Below, in pieces: positions 32,875 through 44,384 of a stretch of DNA of 64,000 nt; the stretch's first letter is position 1; each line of letters begins with the position of its first letter. This stretch comes from Ectobius pallidus (Eukaryota > Arthropoda > Insecta > Blattodea > Ectobiidae). The position numbers and the translations under genes were made by a program. The notes under the pieces were generated by a model, which made no database searches, had not been told where the DNA came from, and saw only the letters and a program-made list of their open reading frames with translations. The DNA lies in assembly GCA_964059195.1 (NCBI GenBank), contig CAXKWD010000001.1, forward strand, positions 216,326,484 through 216,390,483, read 5' to 3'.

Positions 32875-35800
32875 ATGGCTCGAGTGCTGTTAGCCGTGGG
32901 TCTGCTAACGCTCGTCATGTGCAGTGCCGGGGGTCTCTGCCCCCCAGAGTGCGTGTGCCACACCAACAGGACGTCTTGCTCCACGTGGAGCGCCGGTCTG
33001 CAGAACCTAACAGATCTCGCGGTCACCAATGCGCGGCTCCAGAACATCCAAGTCTTCCCCGGTCTGAGAAACCTCTCTAAACTCGACCTGTCCTCTAACC
33101 TCCTCGACGGTTTCCCTGCTGGAGAGTTCGCGTCTCTTCGAGTGCTCAATCTAAGCGGCAATTGTTTCTCGGAGGTCGGTGAAGGATGGCTCCGAGGTCT
33201 GGAGAGTTTGGAAGTGTTAGACTTATCTCATAACAATGTGTCCGTAGTGGAAGATACGGCACTGGAGTGTATTCCAGAACTACAGACTCTAATTCTCCGC
33301 AACAACAAGATCTCGCTGCTACCGCATTTCAATAGCAGTCTTCAGAATTTGGACTTGTCCGCCAACAATATCTCATTTCTCAATGACAGTGCGTTTTCTG
33401 GTTTGGAGAACTTACGAGTTATTAACCTCGGGGCTAACAGACTGCAGGAGTTAAATATTATGTGTTTCGCAGGACTAGCCAACCTCCAAGAACTAGATTT
33501 GTCCGGAAATCTCATTTCGGTGTTACAAGATGGCGTGCTGAAGGAACTGGCGAGCCTACTGAGGCTCAACTTGAGTGGGAATCGTTTACAAAACTTGAAT
33601 GACCAGTCTCTTCACGGTTTATCGAAACTTCAACAGCTGGACTTGTCTAAAAACATGATTTCTGTGATTCAGGACGGACTACTGAGTGAACTAGAAGCAT
33701 TGGTCAGGTTGAATATTAGCTGGAATCGCTTGGAATCGCTGAGCGATCAGTGCTTCCGCGGGCTGTCACGACTACAGCAGCTGGACGTGTCTCACAACCG
33801 CATTACCAGCGTTTCTCCGGGCACGTTCCAGCCCATGGGAGGCCTCACAGAGCTGATACTGAGTGACAACCCGGTATTGGGTGTGATGGTGTTAGTGGGA
33901 ACGGGCAGGAAGCTGCAAGTGGTGGACGCTTCTCGAGCGGGTCTGACACAGGTGCCGGCAGCATTAACACGATCCATCAGGACGCTACAGCTTGCAGGAA
34001 ACTTGGTGACGGCGGTCCGGTGTGGAGACCTGGACAGCTATCCACTTCTGCAGCTGCTTGACCTATCTGATAACCGTATTCTTGAGGTGGAGGAGGATGC
34101 CCTGGGCCGCCTCGAAGTCCTGACTACACTATACCTCTCTGGTAACCAACTGTTAGCCGTACCGAGGTCTCTACCGGCAGGATTGGTCTCACTGCATCTC
34201 CAGAGAAATCGGATACGCCAGGTGAATTCTGGCGAACTACAAGGTCTTCCTCGACTCAAACACCTCTCACTCCGAGACAGCGGCTTATCAATAATACAGA
34301 ACGGCGCTTTCAGCCAGCTTACAGCTCTGGAGATGCTAGACCTGTCCAGCAATCCACTCACCAGTCTTCCAGGCAACGCACTGTCAGGCCCCATCATGAC
34401 TGTGCTCAGACTGTCATCGCTCGCGGCCATCGTCCCCTCGGCAGCCACCGAGATGTCATTTCCAGTCACCTCTCCAGAGCGACTGGAGGTACTCGAACTG
34501 GACAGTAGCCCCGTGTTAGCAAGGCAACTGCTGGCCGACACCGCCGCTCTCGCCGCCTTCCGTCAGCTCCGCCACTTGGACCTGACCAATACCGAACTCA
34601 CTTCTCTGCGCTCAGACCTCTTCCACTTTTTGCCGCGACTTCGGGTGCTCAGACTGGGTGGAAATCCTTGGCAATGTGAAGATATGCTCTGGCTAGCAGA
34701 TTGGGTCCGGCATGAGCAACGCGAGCTGCAGTCCTCGCTACGAGACGCAACGTGTTCTTCCCATCATCAGCAGGCTGTCGTCCCAGTACTTGGACTCAGA
34801 GATCAAGATTTCAACATTACCACCACAAGTACCAGGTATGATGACGACTTCACTACTACATCCAACGAGCCTCTTGATTTTTTAAATATCACTTCCATCT
34901 ACTATGACGAGGAGGATATTAATAATACAGATATATCTGTAGTGACGTCTCCTGACGTATATACAACTACAGACATCCCTACTGAACAAACTTCCAGTTT
35001 AGATTTAAGTGTAGGAATAAGTACCCTTGAGTTTCTCCCCGAAGAAGCAGACCCCACCGATAGCAATAATACATCAAACACAATTCTCACTGTGACCACA
35101 ACAAAACTTCCAATCAATATTACAAACAAATCCATTCACCCTAAATTCCGCGTAAACACTCCCAGCAATACCACATTTGTGAACAGACCCTGGAACCAAC
35201 ATAAATTCTTCCCTAGCACAAATATCAAAGAAGTTCTTCCAAGTACACAACCTTTACTAAACAGTACCTTAATTCAAACTTCCATTTCAAATACCACTAT
35301 TTTTAAGAAACATATATTCCCACACAAAGATCTTCAGAAGTTGATGCATCAACAAGAAAGATCTTTCAACAATATTATGCAAGGAGATGAATCTGTAGCT
35401 GCTCCTCAAGTTGCTATTAAAGATGTTTTCAGAGACAAAACTAATTTCACTAAAAGCGTAAGAAATGAATCTAACACGAAAATTCCTGACAACAAACAAA
35501 CACTAACAAATTCATCTTTACAACACGAGTACACAGTTACAGCCAACATCTCCTCGTCAGCTCTAGAAGGGGAGAATCTCTTGTTTGAGAATGTGACTGT
35601 AGCTGTGGGAGAAAAGTCTGTGTTTTACAGCAGTCGTGCCAGCGATGCTTATGTTTCCGGTGTGCGTGTGACTGTTAAAGACAGTGTTAGCACGTCCCTG
35701 ATTTCAGGATCGCATCCTGGTATGTTTGTTTTGTTAGGGGTTGTCCTCGCCATGGCAGGTGCTCTGGCCATGGCGATGTCACACTGTGCCAAGAGGAGAC

Positions 35801-35877
35801 GGCGGCAAGCTGTAGAGTACAGCAGGCAACAGGACATTGAGGTCAGAAGCATGTCCAGTATAGGGGACCTTTGGTGA
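32875..35877 (+). CDS. 2mit: 2mit: leucine-rich-repeat single-pass membrane protein, nested in timeout
   Basis: A single open frame of 1000 codons. I chose the ATG at 32875 because it begins a clean signal peptide (MARVLLAVGLLTLVMCSAGG); the 16 codons upstream in frame have no ATG and follow a likely acceptor (AG at 32839-32840). Domains: LRR N-terminal cap with CPPECVC (about 23-45), roughly twenty LRRs of the form LxxLxLSxNxI (about 45-595), LRR C-terminal cap from NPWQCED to ATC (about 597-628), a Thr/Ser/Asn-rich stalk with many N-glycosylation sequons (630-948), one transmembrane helix GMFVLLGVVLAMAGALAMAM (about 949-969), then a 31-residue basic tail starting HCAKRRRRQ and ending SIGDLW. 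Identification as 2mit combines this architecture with its opposite-strand position within timeout. In Drosophila 2mit is a neuronal receptor-like protein implicated in short-term memory. No kinase or TIR domain is present. It could be another LRR surface protein if the nesting proves false. Confidence 0.85.
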   Translation: MARVLLAVGLLTLVMCSAGGLCPPECVCHTNRTSCSTWSAGLQNLTDLAVTNARLQNIQVFPGLRNLSKLDLSSNLLDGFPAGEFASLRVLNLSGNCFSEVGEGWLRGLESLEVLDLSHNNVSVVEDTALECIPELQTLILRNNKISLLPHFNSSLQNLDLSANNISFLNDSAFSGLENLRVINLGANRLQELNIMCFAGLANLQELDLSGNLISVLQDGVLKELASLLRLNLSGNRLQNLNDQSLHGLSKLQQLDLSKNMISVIQDGLLSELEALVRLNISWNRLESLSDQCFRGLSRLQQLDVSHNRITSVSPGTFQPMGGLTELILSDNPVLGVMVLVGTGRKLQVVDASRAGLTQVPAALTRSIRTLQLAGNLVTAVRCGDLDSYPLLQLLDLSDNRILEVEEDALGRLEVLTTLYLSGNQLLAVPRSLPAGLVSLHLQRNRIRQVNSGELQGLPRLKHLSLRDSGLSIIQNGAFSQLTALEMLDLSSNPLTSLPGNALSGPIMTVLRLSSLAAIVPSAATEMSFPVTSPERLEVLELDSSPVLARQLLADTAALAAFRQLRHLDLTNTELTSLRSDLFHFLPRLRVLRLGGNPWQCEDMLWLADWVRHEQRELQSSLRDATCSSHHQQAVVPVLGLRDQDFNITTTSTRYDDDFTTTSNEPLDFLNITSIYYDEEDINNTDISVVTSPDVYTTTDIPTEQTSSLDLSVGISTLEFLPEEADPTDSNNTSNTILTVTTTKLPINITNKSIHPKFRVNTPSNTTFVNRPWNQHKFFPSTNIKEVLPSTQPLLNSTLIQTSISNTTIFKKHIFPHKDLQKLMHQQERSFNNIMQGDESVAAPQVAIKDVFRDKTNFTKSVRNESNTKIPDNKQTLTNSSLQHEYTVTANISSSALEGENLLFENVTVAVGEKSVFYSSRASDAYVSGVRVTVKDSVSTSLISGSHPGMFVLLGVVLAMAGALAMAMSHCAKRRRRQAVEYSRQQDIEVRSMSSIGDLW

Positions 35878-35923
35878 CAGTCACCGAGATACTAGGGTAC
35901 AAAACCCTGATGAATGGCAATAT

Positions 35924-35929
35924 AATAAA
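35924..35929 (+). terminator. First AATAAA poly(A) signal after 2mit
   Basis: AATAAA lies 47 nt after the TGA stop. A real 3'UTR could be much longer; further AATAAA motifs occur downstream, for instance near 37475, so this is only a candidate site. Confidence 0.35.
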
Positions 35930-37560
35930 AACTGTTTAATATTTGACCAATTTTTAAAGTGTTGGAAATGGAGAGGTGTAAACTTAGAACGAATATTTCT
36001 CTATCTTTTTATGTAAGTGTGGTGAAAGAGTTAAGGATACATTTGTGAAAGATGAACTATCTTATTTCTAGGCTATTAACAAAGAAAGGAGATTATGCTG
36101 CTCATTTGAACAGAATTTCAGATAAATTATGTTGTGCCATATCAAATCAAAACATAAATGACAATATCTTTTTCACATATAACAGCAGAAAGCAATACAA
36201 GAATTCTCTAAATTTCCAACCACTTTTTTAACTTCTCGTATATTACAGTAGACATCTATGAGACTTCAGCTAAAATCAGGATGTTGTAAGAAACAAAATT
36301 TTGATGAGAAAGCAAATGAATTTAGCAGCAATATTATGTATGACCTCTTAAAATCAGGATGTTGTAATACAAATTTTGGTGATAAAGCAAAGAGTTTAAA
36401 AGCAATATTATTTTAAACCCCCCAAAAAACTAATGGCTAAAGTACTAGTAACATTTTCTTTATTATTTAAGACTGAGATGATTTACATGGTGTATGTTGT
36501 ATTATTACACAAAACCTATCACGATATAATTATTAGATTCACGCATTCCCATAAATTTTGTATTTGGCTTATTGGTTCTGTAAAACATTACTAGGGGATG
36601 TTTAAAAACCCTCAGACTCAGTAACAGAATCACCATGCATCCCTAGTAGGAAAACAGCAATGAAAAACATATTTTCTAGTTATACAAAAATATTTGAAAA
36701 GTTTGTGGTATGAAGAGAAAGAGTATGGAAATGCCTATACAAAACTAGTGGAAAAACTTGACTGAATATTATACTATCATAAAAGTACGTATTTCACTTC
36801 CTAGAATATACACAGAATTGATTTACAATGCATTTCATCATGTCCCTCCTCAAAGAGGGGTTGAATAATCATTTGTTATCTGAAAGTAAGTGAGGGAAGT
36901 CTTTACTGACTTCTCAGGGAGAGAAGAATATGATTGAAACAGCTGTCTGTACGACAGTAATTTGATACGCACACTGTATGGCACTTGCACAACATCTGCT
37001 GTATTGCACTTTGAATCTATATTAAATCTTGTGTCATGGCACATGGAATAGCTCTATTCTTTCTTGTTTGGCAAGCACATATGCATTGTTTCACTAAAAA
37101 AACAACTTGACATCCGATGCATATTTCAACAACTTTTTGGTTTTGTTTCGTTCTGCCACATATCTTGCCATAGATTATTGAAAATATATGTGACACAAAA
37201 GACCACCTGTGGAATTTCTATCCTAGAACTCAACTCAATTAGGTGTAGTATACAGAAGATGGAGGAAGTTTCTATGGGTTTAACTCATGTACATTACATA
37301 CGTACTGAATTATTGACAAAATTAACTGAGCAATAGAACATCTATCTTCATAATTATACAAGAAATTGGATTAGCAGTATCGAGGGGATGCAGCTGTAGG
37401 GTATGTGAAACACATTGTGTTTGCTACCTAAATTCAGCAGGCTCAATATGTTACAATTTGTTTCCATATTTGCAATAAATACAAACGGCATTATGTATAT
37501 TCGGTTCTTACATGTTATAGACTATTTGATTAATATTTAAAAACTACTATTGCTATAATT
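35930..37560. other. 2mit 3' flank, no gene recognised
   Basis: AT-rich, low in obvious transposon sequence, with a short local duplication of the phrase AAATCAGGATGTTGTAA at about 36275 and 36350. It may include 2mit 3'UTR. No open frame here resembles a known protein. Confidence 0.4.
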
Positions 37561-37561
37561 T

Positions 37562-37697
37562 AACTACCATTAACGGCTGTGGGTGTCGGCATGCTGACCA
37601 CATGCCCCCAATCCTGCCATCTGCCTGTGGTAGATGCCACAGCAGTCGGGTGGTAGGCCAAGTCCCTTCAGGGATGTAGCGCCACGGAGTTTAGTAA
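37562..37697 (+). mobile_element. SINE family 1, 5'-truncated copy
   Basis: Starts at ACCATTAACGGCTGTGGG and runs through CGGCATGCTGACCACATGCC to GCGCCACGGAGTTTAG. Confidence 0.65.
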
Positions 37698-37747
37698 TAG
37701 CTATAATTTAACACAGGTTACCTTCTTTAAATTTTATTTACACTCTG

Positions 37748-38040
37748 CCTGCATGGTTTAGTGGTTAGCGTTGCTGATTACAGATCCGAAGGTCTGGGTT
37801 CAATTCCCTGTGCCTCCTCAAGTTTTTCTGAGGTAGGGAGATCTGGAACAGGATGCACTCAGCCTTGACACAAACTAAGGAGCTACTTGATAAATAAGTG
37901 GCGGCTCTGGTCCAGTAAGCCATGAGTAACAGCTGTGGGAATCGGCATGCTGACCACATGCTCCCAATCCTGCCATCTGCCTATGGTAGATGATGCAGCG
38001 GTTGGATGGCAGGCCTAATCCCTCAAAGAAATTTAAAATA
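37748..38040 (+). mobile_element. SINE family 1, near full-length
   Basis: A box GGTTTAGTGGTTAGCG and B box GGGTTCAATTCCC are correctly ordered, followed by the body shared with 19212-19496. It ends in an A-rich stretch. Confidence 0.7.
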
Positions 38041-38316
38041 AAAACCCTGGATCCGCCATTGAGCACTATGCTCTTTTCATATTGAATATAGCATTCTCAA
38101 TAAAGTGTATTTTAAAATTCATCAACAAAATCAGATAACGAAATCAAATGAGGATAGAAAGCTCAAAAAGCAGAGAGTTCTGAGCTACTGAAGTTTTCAA
38201 CAACAAAAAATATATATATGTATATATAACAAAACTTAGAAGAAAATTAAAGTTTGTTCACTGATAATAGCTAGAAGCAATTGTAAAGAAAACACAATTA
38301 AAGTGAAGTTTTTTTG

Positions 38317-38520
38317 TTAACTCCATGCACGAAGCTCCTCAAGCTTTTTTGTTTCTTGCTCGAGCAAAAGATGTTTACCTCTAGATTGAGTAACTACTGC
38401 TATTAGAGCCCTGCTATCTACAGGGTGATATAGAAATAACTGAGTAGATGGCACAATGGTCATGCTGTTTGTAGCAAAGGAGTTAACAACTACAGGTGTT
38501 TTTATTTTTTTAAATTTCAA
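38317..38520 (-). CDS. Uncharacterised 67-codon open frame
   Basis: The minus strand encodes KTPVVVNSFATNSMTIVPST, then LFLYHPVDSRALIAVVTQ, then KHLLLEQETKKLEELRAWS and a stop. The composition looks more protein-like than neighbouring frames, and it ends in a plausible charged helix. I do not recognise the family. It could be a terminal exon, a retrocopy fragment or chance. No clear acceptor with a pyrimidine tract precedes it. Confidence 0.25.
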   Translation of the reverse strand: MKFKKIKTPVVVNSFATNSMTIVPSTQLFLYHPVDSRALIAVVTQSRGKHLLLEQETKKLEELRAWS

Positions 38521-38732
38521 ATTTTAAAAAAATGTGTTTGTCTAGTTATTGTACATTCTGAATTAGTCTTATCAAGTTTTGCAATAATAGTTTTTTCTCT
38601 GCCATTAAAATCCAGAATCCCAAGGGAACAAATATACTAGACATGATTTTGCATTCTGGACAGGTCTTCCTACCCCTATCGATATTTCCGTATGCATGCT
38701 GCATTTACATAGTGTACTGACAGTATTACTAG

Positions 38733-39392
38733 TAGGGTTTGGATGTTTATTACATGTTATATTTTTATCCTGACCTCCATTCTCGTTGCAAATACAAATT
38801 ACACAAGAACTGCACATTTGTTATCTTAATTGAACTGTTTTTATTCAGCATACAAAGTCATATTCTGGTAATTTTCATGGTCTTGGTCATATTTCGGTCT
38901 TATCTGCAATTTGTCATATTTCAGTTATAATTTCGGTAAAACAGCACAATTATGCAGTTTATGCACTAAATTGTAGACTTACATTTTTTCTAAAAAAGTC
39001 AGGAATATTTTGGTTTTACTGTAACTGAAACGTGAAGGCACAATAACTAATAATAGCACAATTATCTCTTGCTCCTTGTTGTTAGCAACTTCTAATCAAA
39101 AAATATTTTCAGTTCACATTTGCAGTGGTATCCGGAATCATTAATAGATTAGAAGTTCTTTACAAGTAAAACTGTAAATCACCTGCAAAACTGTCAAAAA
39201 GTGGTTATTCACTGAATTAATGTAATGTAATAATTTGGTGTCATTAAATGTTTTAAATTGGAACATTTACTTTAAGAAAAAACATTCTTTTATGAGGTCA
39301 TATTTAGGATTTTTGGATCATATTTAGTCATTTTTAAGGTCATATTGGCAGTCATATTTTCAACTTTTTAGGTCATACACATCTGAACCCTA
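38733..39392 (+). mobile_element. hAT-type non-autonomous element, TAGGGTT family, copy 1
   Basis: Ends are TAGGGTTTGGATGTTTATTA and ATACACATCTGAACCCTA. Flanks ATTACTAG and ATTGTTAG match at 6 of 8. The body carries iterated GTCATATTT motifs. Homologous to 59037-59684. Confidence 0.7.
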
Positions 39393-39699
39393 ATTGTTAG
39401 TATTATTATCATAATAATTTCTGTTCGCTGTAGGCATCACTTAGCAGTCTTCACATCTGTACCAATCTGTGTTTACTTCCCTTCGTGAATTAATATTATC
39501 AATTTTATCACTTAGTTATCTTCTGGTGTATTATGGATTTGATATCAATCCCAGTTGAAGTTTCACTGTAACCTAATCAGTCTTTCTAAACATAACTTCT
39601 TTAAAGTTGTTTCTTGTTTGTTTAAATCTTTGTTGGTTAATTCCCTTTGCATTTGTTAGATCTAAAAATATAGGATTCATGTTCAAAGTTCCTTGGGCT

Positions 39700-39765
39700 T
39701 TAATGGACAAGGCGACTGACTTCCAGGCTAATGCCTGGGTTCAAACCCCAAGTAATGCTGATTTG
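39700..39765 (+). mobile_element. tRNA-like SINE head
   Basis: GGACAAGGCGACTGACTTCC with B box GGGTTCAAACCCC, then a non-tRNA tail. Not a foldable tRNA. Confidence 0.4.
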
Positions 39766-40344
39766 GATTTCACAAGTTATTAAATCCAACTTTCAGTTTC
39801 TTTTAGTTATGTGATAATAGTGGTATTTTCTCTTTCGACCATAGAGCAGGGTTTCTTAGGGGGAGTTGTGCTGTCGTAAAGAGTAGTGTGGGAAAATAAA
39901 AATATAAAACAGATTTTTTTTAGAAACACTAACACGTATCAAATCATTCATTAGACATAATTGTTAAAAACACATTTCTAAGAAGAAATTTACTGTATTT
40001 TAAAACTACAGTCTGATACCCCATTTACTAATGTGATGGATGATTTCATTTTTCATATAGAAGTTTGATGGACGGCTCCACAGTACTCACACAAAAGAAA
40101 TTGCTTTTAAGAAAAGGGAGACGATTCCTATATTGAATTTTGTTTTGAATGCTGCCATGGACCTTTTTTTACACGGCAAATATTTCCAAAGTTTGTGTGA
40201 CTACTTTTTTTTTATCTACTTTGACAACAAAGTCAAACTAACCTAAATTTTGAGATAAATAATGTGGGAAATTATTCCAAATCTTGGGAGGATTAAAACA
40301 AACTTCTGGATACTCAAAGAATTAGAATCATAACATTAAATCAA

Positions 40345-41022
40345 AAATCCCTTTAGGCAGGCCTACAGGATGAGGTATATTTTGAAGTGCTTTTGGTTTA
40401 ATTTATTGTCGCTGCACAGCAGTCTTCTTTAGCCTTGGCATGACAAACCCACAATATTAACTGCAAAAAACAGGAAAGAGCACTTTTTCAAACATTCAAA
40501 TCTCGCCTTATATGAGAACTATCGAGAAACTAGTTATTGATTTGTAGAGTACTCATCAAGAGCTTTTCAACGATACCTCACAAGACGTGGTTTCAAACAT
40601 TTCGAATTTCCATCCCCCCACCCCCACTCGTACCCCCAAAACCTCCGAATCGTTGGTGTCACTGTGAACTCCATAGGGAGTACTGTAATTTATTCAAACA
40701 AAGTTTTCCTCTATACTTCATAGGGACCGAGATATAAATTTTTCAAAATTTCAAACCCCTCCCCTGACTCCCCCCTTGGGCCAATTTTGCTCATTAACGA
40801 ACTTGTCCGAACTATTGGGCCTAGAAATAACATAATAAAATTTGGTTCAAATATCTTCAAAATTACAGCCGCTAGCATGTAAAGATATAAATATATATAT
40901 AAATATCAGAACATTTTTTTTTTTTTTACGGGCGGTGGTTTCGTACTTAGGGAGGCAGGAAACGTTTAGATATGGAAGAATTTTTCGAAAGTCATGACAT
41001 GGTATCGATTGCAATAGGTATA
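40345..41022 (-). repeat. Unclassified dispersed repeat D, copy 2
   Basis: Inverse of 23271-24103, with a poly-T run at 40914-40926 and numerous point differences. Shorter by about 150 bp. Confidence 0.6.
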
Positions 41023-41971
41023 AAACAATCAGACACCAATTATATTGAAGTTAATGTGAACTATAGTTGTAATGCAAACATTTCTTCGGTTGCAAAGCAT
41101 TAATTCTTTTATTTATATTTTAATATTCTTTTGGTGTCACAGTGCTATGGTGTTTAAGAAACTCTGCTCTATGGTACCAGCTAGCCAACTTCCCAAATAG
41201 CATTCCATTTCAGAATCGGTTTTGTGAAAATCATTTAGCAGGAACTCTCTTGTCATGGCATACAGCGTGTTACTGTGATTGCCTATAGTTTGCATAATGC
41301 AACATATTTGCATTATGTATATGTAATGGTTTGAAAACAATCCTTATTACCAATATGCATACATAGTACTCTCGCTTCAAAGCCATTTCATCATCAATCA
41401 ATCAGGGTGGTGATATTTAACTTTAATGTCCACGTTCAGAATTTAGTAAAGTGATGCTATAACCTCGTGCGATGAGTTGTACAGTCTGAGCTGCTATAAA
41501 CACCTTTATCCTACATTTTTGTTATATATGTACAGTATGTTATGGGTGAAGCCATCTCTCTGTCCTATTCAGTCACTGGAGTGGGCAAAAATTTGTGGAC
41601 ATGATCAACATCATGAGAATCTGCACCAAAAATAAAAGTAAAAGTAATTTATTACACAAGATGACCAAGAGGTTTAATGTCAAGACGAAGTCGAGATGTG
41701 CATGAGCCATAAGATACATGTGATACACGTACTGGTAAATAGGTAAAAATGAAAAATATACAAAATAACTTATAGGTTTCATTTTGCGGATTATGGCATT
41801 TGTGGTTTTTTTAATGAAATTACATGTTTTTTCACGGCTTACATTTGTCTGCAAAAACAAACATCTCTAGTAATAAAGTTTGATAACAAAAGTACAGAAT
41901 CGATAAGAAGTTCGTTGCCATGAGAATCGTTCCAAAACAAAAAGTAATGAATCGATAAGAAGTTCGTTGCC

Positions 41972-42383
41972 ATGAGAACCGTTCCAAAACAAACATGTTC
42001 AATAAGGAAATTTACATTTTCAGTTGAGTTTTCTCATAAAATGTTTGGTTCAGAAGGAGATATTTTCATTCCAGAAGATGTCGCTGAAGGTGCTAGATCC
42101 ATTATGGATAATTTATTACCTGAAGAGTCAAAGATATTATACGAAAGAGAATATCAAGTGTTTTCAGAGTGGAGGAACAGCTGAGAGATTCATTATTATT
42201 CTTACTGAAATCTTCCTGTCATGTTTCGCAGAGAAATCAAATAAATGTAAGGTTTCAATGCTATGGAGTAGTTACTCAACATTGAAAACCACTTTATCTC
42301 GTAAACAAAATGCGTATATTTCGAAGTTTCTCCATCTGAAGGCTTTCCTAAAGCGAAAGTATGCTAACTTTTACCAGTCATAG
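41972..42383 (+). pseudogene. Crypton-like tyrosine-recombinase core-binding fragment, frameshifted
   Basis: The first frame has DIFIPEDVAEGARSIMDNLL then EREYQVFSEW. After a shift of frame near 42170 the second reads EIFLSCFAEKSNKCKVSMLW then SYSTLKTTLSRKQNAYISKF and LKAFLKRKY. This order (YxxFxxW, LxxFxxLSxxYxPSTLWSxYS, LKAFLKR) is that of the N-terminal SAM-like half of Crypton-like tyrosine recombinases in insects. The catalytic half is absent. Confidence 0.45.
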
Positions 42384-42529
42384 ACATATTATGCAAACGG
42401 ACGTGGTTAAAAAACTTTATTCAAACATATGAATAACATCCTCTATTAATTTTTTTTCTTAAGGTTTTTCTCAATAAGTTGTGGTTTCCCTCAATCAAAC
42501 AATACGTAATAATTATACATTCTATTTTT

Positions 42530-42745
42530 AATTAATTTTGCTTCTCCACTGTCGTCTGTCCATCGTATCTTCACATTATAGTCCTCCATCCATCCATCCA
42601 GACATCAGTCGGTCTTCCTTTCCTTCATCTTCCATCAGATTCCCAGTTCATAACGACTTCGGCAACTTTCGGTTGTCCATTCTCTTCACATGGCCGTACC
42701 ATCTTAATCTTTTCTTTTCAATAATTTCTATGACATCTTCATTCA
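42530..42745 (-). pseudogene. LINE C-terminal fragment
   Basis: The minus strand reads EIIEKKRLRWYGHVKRMDNR and, after a stop, further tail sequence ending DVWMDG. RLRWYGHVKRM is the standard tail motif of a second insect LINE family, different from the AGHVARM family above. Confidence 0.6.
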
Positions 42746-42755
42746 TTAATTATAA

Positions 42756-42823
42756 GGAGGGAAAAGTAAAGAATACTGTAATAAAATAATTATTTTATTA
42801 CAGTATTCCTTACTTTTCCCTCC
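42756..42823. repeat. Near-perfect 68 bp palindrome
   Basis: Arms of 34 bp with no spacer and one mismatch. The outer ends are GGAGGGAAAAGTAA and the centre is AATAAAATAATTATTTTATT. It adjoins the LINE fragment. Confidence 0.85.
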
Positions 42824-42899
42824 ATCATTTTTTTTCTAATCTTCTCCAGTAATCTATTTCTGTGGCTCGTGGTTCTGCTTCTTGTTTGTTGTTTACCGT

Positions 42900-44085
42900 C
42901 CGCTCCATATAACATTATACTTTCCACTATTGATTTGTGTGTAAGTACCTCTATTTTATTCATGATATTCCTGCTCCGTAATAGAGAGTTTAATTTTGAG
43001 TCCTTCTGTTTCTGTGTTAATCCACTTCAAAATCAAAATCACTTATTGCCAGTATGTTATATACCTCTATCTAATATGATAATTAAATTAAAATCCGAGT
43101 ATTCTCTCTGTTATGAGAGCATTGAAGCTTAAAACCTTAATCACTTCCTTTAGTATCAGGACTGAAAATCCTGTAATGCTTTTGACACAATTTCACCACT
43201 TTATCCAAATGACAAAACAGCGCATCATATATACTCCTGTTGGGTGTACAGATAATACTTTGTGAATAATCCCTAGAGTATAGCAGTCGCAATCAAAGCA
43301 AAGGTTTTATCACTGACGAGCAGTGTTGGAGAAATAACACAGTTGAGCAGTTACTTCACAATGCCACATTATTGATTGCTGCTGCCGTTGTGTTGTTTTG
43401 ATGTTGAGCAACCATATGAGTTGCCTCAAAGGGCTTCATTACACAATTGTTACATTATTCAAAAGGCAGGAAAAGCTTGACATACTCCTAGCAATCCCCA
43501 ATTTGATATCAATGGACAATTAGGTTTCATATGCCAATATATAGCCTCTTGCTTTTCATCATCTTTCCTCTTCAGCATTGGGTCATCAACAATCTTTTTG
43601 TTATACACAGTTTCTACTTTATGGAGGAAATTCTCTATTCTCTATTACAACTGGAAAATCAATCATGAGATTTAATTTTTCCCAGAGACTAATCATTTAC
43701 ACAGAAGCATCGCTGCTAACAAAAGATTTTGGAAACCACCACCGAAGCTGCAAGTCAATAAGATGTGATTTTGCAATAAATATTATACTAATTAGTTCGG
43801 AATAATATTATGCCATTATTATCGAGAACTAATGCGTGAGAGGAAGGAAAAATGAGAAATGTTTGCAATATTTGCATACTCAGTGCTACCAAACATGGGC
43901 AAATACAGTCATTACCAATAATGTACGGTATATACAAATTTAAATAAGAAATATGTATATAAATTCTGATAGGTCTATCCTATCATGGAGAAAGCAAGCC
44001 AACGCTACAAATCATCTCAGCATTTCTAAAACTGTGTTTTACAGGAATTGCAATCAGCTGTGTATGTCCGACATATTGATGCTAG
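42900..44085. other. No gene recognised
   Basis: AT-rich sequence with only short frames. No terminal repeats or known protein motifs were noticed. Confidence 0.4.
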
Positions 44086-44089
44086 GAGA

Positions 44090-44336
44090 TGTTAAATTTT
44101 ATCCAGCCAACCATGAAAGGATAAATTAACCCAGCTATTTAGCCTTGGAAGATCTAACCTGAATTTGTTGAAACATTTTTTTCTATCATTTGCATATTTA
44201 CCCATTTACCTAAAAACTTGCCATAAGTGTTTATGATTTTTTAAAAATAATTTGAGTTTGCAAAAGTTATTCTTGTGTTAATTCTGTCTATTGGATAATT
44301 TACCCATAGGTATTTAGCGAGTTAATAGAAACCGGG
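44090..44336. mobile_element. MITE family C, copy 2
   Basis: Shares CCATGAAAGGATAAATTAAC with 16712-17120 and preserves the other terminus, GGATAATTTACCCATAGG ... TAGAAACCGGGC. The left end is truncated. Confidence 0.55.
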
Positions 44337-44384
44337 CAGTAATGAGTTTCATTTAACATTATTAAGGAACAAAGAAAATCGCTA

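Noticed and set aside
32859..35852. Several antisense open frames of 60-167 codons across 2mit
   Set aside because: They are shadows of a long, domain-rich coding frame and have no motifs of their own.
37748..37830. tRNA-like A and B boxes (also near 16500, 21150, 21750 and 39740)
   Set aside because: None forms a complete cloverleaf with acceptor stem and anticodon arm; the sequence continues into SINE bodies, and copies are dispersed.
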